Assembly: GCF_009295515.1 (NCBI RefSeq)
Contig: NZ_RQVV01000037.1
Span: 43,022 to 107,021, forward strand
DNA from: Erwinia endophytica
GTDB lineage: Bacteria > Pseudomonadota > Gammaproteobacteria > Enterobacterales > Enterobacteriaceae
DNA length: 64,000 nt
Reading direction: 5' to 3'
Part shown: one piece after another, positions 60,551-64,000 of the stretch
Layout: every line of letters begins with the position of its first letter
How positions within the stretch are numbered: the first letter of the stretch is position 1
The notes under the pieces: model-generated
What the model saw: only the letters and a program-made list of their open reading frames with translations
The model's database searches: none
Told to the model about the DNA's origin: nothing
Translations under genes and position numbers: made by a program

Positions 60551-61936
60551 ACGCCGGAGCAGTTGAAAGCGGCAGAGGCAGACTGGCGTAAAACCAATCC
60601 GGGCAAAGTGCCGACTTCTGACGATATCAGCGGCCAGGCCTGGCAAACGCTTTATAACCAGGCGTTCACGGAAAGCGGATTCGGCACCGGCGGCAAAGTA
60701 CAGCAGGCTATTCAGGCGGCCACCGCTGCGGTACAGGGTCTGGCGGGTGGCGACCTGGCGAAAGCCCTGGCAGGCGGCTCTGCGCCGTATATTGCCAATA
60801 TTATCGGTAGCAGCGGACTGGATGATGCCAGTAAGGTACTGGCCCATGCGGCGGTCAACGCGGCACTTGCAGCAGCCCAGGGTAATAATGCGCTGGTTGG
60901 TGCGACAGGCGCAGCCACGGCTGAAATGGTCGGGATGATCGCCCTGAACGCCTACGGGAAACCGGTCAGTGAGCTGTCTGAGAGCGAGAAGCAGACGGTG
61001 AGTGCGCTGGCGACGCTGGCGGCGGGTCTGGCCGGTGGGTTAGCCGGGAACGGCACGGCAAATGTTGTTGCCGCAGCCCAGGCAGGGCAAACCACCGTGA
61101 CCAATAATCTGCTTGGTGCAACCTCCTCCGATAAGCTCGACAAAGTCGTGGAGAAAATCAAACAGGGCGACAGGTCTTTAGCCGCCGCTAATGAACTGAT
61201 CCAGCTGGAAAACGCCGATAAACGCAGTGATGCACTGGTCTCGAAATTTACCTCCAATCCTTCACAGATGAACAGCTCAGAACAGGCTGAACTGGCCGCT
61301 TATCTCCGCGTTTATGCTTCTGAAATGGAACGGACATATGGCACAGCCGTGGCACAGGAACTGGTAAAAGGCCTGCTGTCGGGCCAGGATTATATAAAAC
61401 GGAATCCTGACTCGGAAGCCATGTCGCAGGCACAAACTATTATGAATACTTGGGGTTATCATAAATCCAATGCCAGTATCGGCGACTCCGCGCTGATATT
61501 TGGCAGCAGCGTACTTGGCACCACAATAAAAGAAGGGATGGCGCTGAACGCGGCGATTGGCGTGGGCGTAAATACCGGAGTGCAGCTTAGCGGAAATGAT
61601 CCGTTCAGCTATGTTGATGCAATTATGGCTGGCGTGACGTCTGCTGCTACTACCGGGAAAGGTCTTATCCCATCAGCCGGGATCAATATGGGCGGAGCAG
61701 CGATAGGCAGTGGGATAAAAGGAGAAGATCCGACGAATTCGGTGGCAGGTGCTGGCGCGGGTACTGTAGCTGGAGGTATTGGTGGCACCATAATAAAAGG
61801 CGTAACGTCGAAAGTTGCAGAAGAGGCTGTTTCTGATTTAACAGGCGCTATTGGTGGTAACTATATCAGTGAGGAAACAGGAAATTTTGTAAAAGGTCAC
61901 TTAGATGAAAAGGGAAAAAATGAAAATGAAAAGTAA
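60551..61936 (+). pseudogene. Orphan CdiA pretoxin-toxin, cassette 4 (displaced 3' end, open frame)
   Basis: A near copy of cdiA 55795-57177. It enters mid-codon-series at TPEQLKAAEADWRKTNPG with no usual start codon or signal. The only open-frame start is a TTG at 60563, so independent secretion is impossible. Identity to cdiA is very high up to about 60938 and again at 61077-61215. It includes TVTNNLLG, then falls off. After GEDPTNSV the last 75 residues are different (AGAGAGTVAGGIGG ... SDLTGAIGGNYISEETG). The frame is intact to LDEKGKNENEK, so this tip could function if recombined into cdiA. Treated as a silent reservoir rather than a gene in its own right. Confidence 0.8.
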
Positions 61937-62179
61937 TTTTTTCCTACTACTCAAACTGATGCTTATGTGCCTGATATTATTTTTATTTTTTAATTTTATA
62001 TCAGTACTTCTTGCGTCAGTGATTATTTATTTAAAAAAAGGTTTTTCCCATTCAGTTTGGAAAGTGTTTTTGCATCTTTCTTTAAGTCCGGTTATGTTGG
62101 CGGCCTTATTCTGGGCTTTGGAATCTGGATAAAAATTTGGTTAAAGGAAAGAAAGAACCAGAAAGTTCCACCTGAATAA
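61920..62179 (+). pseudogene. Frameshifted immunity gene 4
   Basis: It starts inside the toxin 4 end (ATG 61920, or 61926). The first frame gives KSNFFLLLKLMLMCLILFLF and KKGFSHSVWK, then ends in unrelated residues at 62132. The next frame contains SGYVGGLILGFGIWIKIWLK and ends with ERKNQKVPPE at 62179, which is the missing second half of the family. The switch lies near 62060-62075; one extra A at the AAAG run would join the two as VWKSVFASFFKSG. Either a real frameshift or a sequencing error. If real, cassette 4 has no full cognate immunity protein. Confidence 0.75.
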
Positions 62180-62185
62180 CTCACC

Positions 62186-62213
62186 AATCCCAGCCCTATC
62201 GGCTGGGATTTTA
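62186..62213 (+). terminator. Cassette-end hairpin 4
   Basis: The stem AATCCCAGCC/GGCTGGGATT with loop CTATC, followed by TTTT, seven bases after the immunity gene 4 stop. Similar position and outline to hairpins 1-3, with A/T exchanges. The insertion element begins at the next base. Confidence 0.75.
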
Positions 62214-62270
62214 GGTAATGCCTCCAATCGATAGAAATTTCTGATAATATATTGGTATTTGAGGTTTCCT

Positions 62271-62543
62271 TTGGCTTCCGTTACTGTTCATTGTCCTCGC
62301 TGTCATTCAGATGAAGTTTATCGCCATGGTCGTAGTTCTTCCCATCACGAGCGCTTTCGTTGCCGGTCATGTAAACGCGTTTTCCAACTGACCTATACCT
62401 ACGAAGCCCGAAAACCCGGCGTCAAAGAACAGATCGTTGATATGGCCTTCAACGGAGCAGGTGTCCGGGATACCGCAAGAACGCTGAAGATTGGCATCAA
62501 CACAGTTATACGAACGTTAAAAAGCTCTCGCCCCGCCGGATAA
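62271..62543 (+). CDS. insA: IS1-family InsA
   Basis: The regulatory first protein of IS1. It has a zinc-finger-like N-terminus (VHCPRCHSDEV and FRCRSCKRVF, four cysteines) and a helix-turn-helix (GAGVRDTARTLKIGINTVIR). Read from TTG 62271, which corresponds to the MASV start of IS1 InsA, it has 90 residues. InsA normally represses IS1 transcription. An A-run near its end (TTAAAAAG) could allow the family's -1 frameshift, giving KKLSPRR. Confidence 0.8.
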   Translation: MASVTVHCPRCHSDEVYRHGRSSSHHERFRCRSCKRVFQLTYTYEARKPGVKEQIVDMAFNGAGVRDTARTLKIGINTVIRTLKSSRPAG

Positions 62544-62964
62544 CAACTTCTCGGTCGCTCACGCCGATGTGGCCCTCATCTGTGCACTCGATGAACAGTG
62601 GGCTTTTGTTGGCAGTAAAGCCCGGTAACACTGGCTCTGGTACGCTTATAACACAAAAACCGGAGGCGTACTGGCTTACACTTTTGGTCCACGTACCGAT
62701 GAAACCTGTCGTGAATTACTGGCCCTGCTCACCTCCTTTAACATCGGTATGATAACCAGCGATGACTGGGGAAGTTATGCCAGAGAGGTGCCAAAGGATA
62801 AGCATCTGACCGGCAAGATTTTTACTCAGCGTATTGAGCGTAACAACCTGACACTGAGAACCCGAATCAAACGGCTGGCCCACAGAACCCTCTGCTTCTC
62901 ACGCTCTGTTGAAATTCATGAAAAGGTCATAGGAGCCTTCATCGAAAAACACATGTTCTACTAA
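62527..62964 (+). pseudogene. insB: IS1-family InsB, broken
   Basis: The transposase catalytic part is recognisable (ALDEQWAFVGSKAR, HWLWYAYNTKTGG, TQRIERNNLTLRTRIKRL, EIHEKVIGAF). The stop TAA at 62626 replaces a codon where IS1 has Gln (KSRQRW). The frame is also not the -1 frame reached from insA, so at least one indel has occurred near 62530-62540. Transposition by this copy is not expected. Confidence 0.8.
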
Positions 62965-62978
62965 TTGGAGTCATCCCC

Positions 62979-63522
62979 CCCTGCATGGCACCGCGGACAG
63001 AATAAAATATTATGGATTGTCTCTTTACCCACCTGATTATTATTTTAATCATTTAACCACAAATGTTAACACATATACTTAGCCTAATAAAAAATCGCTG
63101 AAATGGTGATAATCAACAGCGAGAAAGAAGCAAAAAATAGGTTTTATTGTCATAATAAAAAAAACAGATCCATGATAAATATCATTAATACCATTAGCAA
63201 CCTTACTAATATTGAAAAATGGTCACGAACATAATATTATTTATGTGATCCTCTCTGCATTATTCCCTGTCAATTCACTTGGTAATCATTCATTAAACCA
63301 TTACACTCCCCTGTGCACGTCTTAAATATGCCTTACATAATAATGCCACACTTATCAAAGATGGGAGCCCGCTGACACAGGCCTTACATGATGAAATGTG
63401 AAGCATCAATGTACGATATTATTCAATCAACAGATAAAAATACGGCTTTCATATAGCCCTTTTTTATTCATAAATTGACTTTCTTTATTGACGGGTAAAC
63501 CTTTCCCATTAAGGATGATGCA
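62979..63522. other. AT-rich spacer upstream of the Ail-like gene
   Basis: About 540 AT-rich bases without a credible gene. A palindrome ATGATA-AA-TATCAT near 63173 resembles part of a Fur or other regulator site, but the match is weak. A promoter for the Ail-like gene is presumably close to 63475-63500 (TTGACT is present), without a clear -10. Confidence 0.4.
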
Positions 63523-63948
63523 ATGAATCAACTAACATGCAGCGCCATTTTACTGGTCTCTGTTGCCTTTTCCCCTCTGGCTTCCGCTAATAATCAGACC
63601 GTGACGCTGGGTTTCGCCCAAAGTAAACTTCAGAACGTTGGAAATATCGAAGGTGTTAACTTAAAATACCGCTACGAATGGGATTCTCCATTCAGCATTA
63701 TCAGCTCATTTACCTATATGAGCGACACTTTCAACTACACTTATTTTGATTATGATAACGACAAGATGGACCACCATGCCAAACTGACTTATTACTCTCT
63801 GGCTGTCGGTCCCGCGTACCGCTTTAATGACTACATCAGTCTCTATGGGCTGGTTGGCCTGAACTACAACAAAGGCAAGGCCAGAACCCGCTGGAACAAG
63901 TATGAAACTGGGGGAAGCTATAGCGATATGGGGAATCTCTATTACTGA
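63523..63948 (+). pseudogene. Ail/OmpX/Lom-family outer-membrane protein, 3'-truncated
   Basis: A small beta-barrel protein of the Ail/OmpX group: signal peptide (about 1-22, ending ASA), then alternating strands (NNQTVTLGFAQSK, LKYRYEWDSPFSI) and the block LAVGPAYRFNDYISLYGLVG. These proteins mediate adhesion, serum resistance or envelope stress responses. The sequence matches the family up to YSDMG, where YGAG-VQFNP should follow. Instead it reads NLYY and stops, so the last two or three strands (about 40 residues) are lost. No other frame to the window edge restores them. Truncated by a junction at about 63937. Confidence 0.75.
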
Positions 63949-64000
63949 TCTTGACCCACCATCTCCAGACCGCTTTTGTATCTTAAGTTAACGATGCCCG

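Larger units (their letters stand above)
62214..62978 (+). mobile_element. IS1-family insertion sequence, inactivated
   Basis: About 765 bp, the IS1 size. The left end GGTAATGCCTCCAAT and right end (read inward) GGGGATGACTCCAAT match at 12 of 15 positions as terminal inverted repeats. It contains insA and a damaged insB. I see no 8-9 bp target duplication, so the element or its flanks may have rearranged. Confidence 0.8.

Noticed and set aside
63170..63190. Fur-box-like palindrome upstream of the Ail-like gene
   Set aside because: Only the ATGATA/TATCAT halves match; in such AT-rich DNA this is expected by chance, so it is mentioned only as weak.

Overview
The window reads as a chromosome segment of an Enterobacterales bacterium. 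Gene order and protein sequences follow the E. coli mdlA-lon-clpXP-cyo-dxs-secDF-queA backbone almost gene for gene. The differences point towards the Erwinia/Pantoea group: a PLP-dependent cysteine desulfhydrase-like gene divergent from decR, no fadM, ybaE or cof, and a peroxiredoxin plus a histidine acid phosphatase after acpH. The genus is an inference from gene content and remembered sequences. I see no rRNA, tRNA, CRISPR array or prophage.

Layout. 1-6.8 kb: mdlA (cut by the window edge) and decR, the ccdA-like gene, queC, ybaV, ppiD, hupB. 6.9-13.9 kb: the protein quality-control block lon, clpX, clpP, tig, then bolA, with sigma-32-like promoters before lon and clpP. 14-21.6 kb: yajG, ampG and the cytochrome bo3 operon cyoABCDE. 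21.8-33.6 kb: yajR, yajQ, panE-yajL, thiI, xseB-ispA-dxs (isoprenoid and thiamine precursors), a decayed yajO, an unrecognised TIM-barrel-like gene, pgpA and thiL. 33.6-43.2 kb: nusB-ribH-ribD-nrdR, a lipoprotein with an unusual N-terminus, secF-secD-yajC-tgt, a small membrane-protein gene on the opposite strand, and queA. 43.4-46.2 kb: acpH, a 2-Cys peroxiredoxin and a periplasmic histidine acid phosphatase.

46.6-62.2 kb is accessory: a contact-dependent inhibition type two-partner secretion locus. cdiB (outer-membrane transporter) and a 2934-residue cdiA are followed by a small membrane immunity gene. Three further orphan CdiA C-terminal toxin/immunity cassettes lie behind it. All four toxins are hydrophobic, Gly/Ala-rich and share a C-terminal signature. 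At least three of the four immunity proteins share a Trp-Asp-Val-Ser-Lys-Gly-Ile-Trp pattern, and every cassette ends in a GC-rich hairpin. The orphans show different kinds of damage: an amber codon, a G9 tract that puts the toxin out of frame, and a frameshifted immunity gene. Large direct repeats shared with cdiA would let an orphan tip be recombined into the expressed gene.

62.2-64 kb: an inactivated IS1-family element abuts the last hairpin. An AT-rich spacer follows, then an Ail/OmpX-family gene that loses its 3' end close to the window edge.

Four degenerate copies of one intergenic imperfect palindrome of about 110-130 bp are scattered through the core region (near 11.6, 14.1, 21.6 and 27.1 kb).
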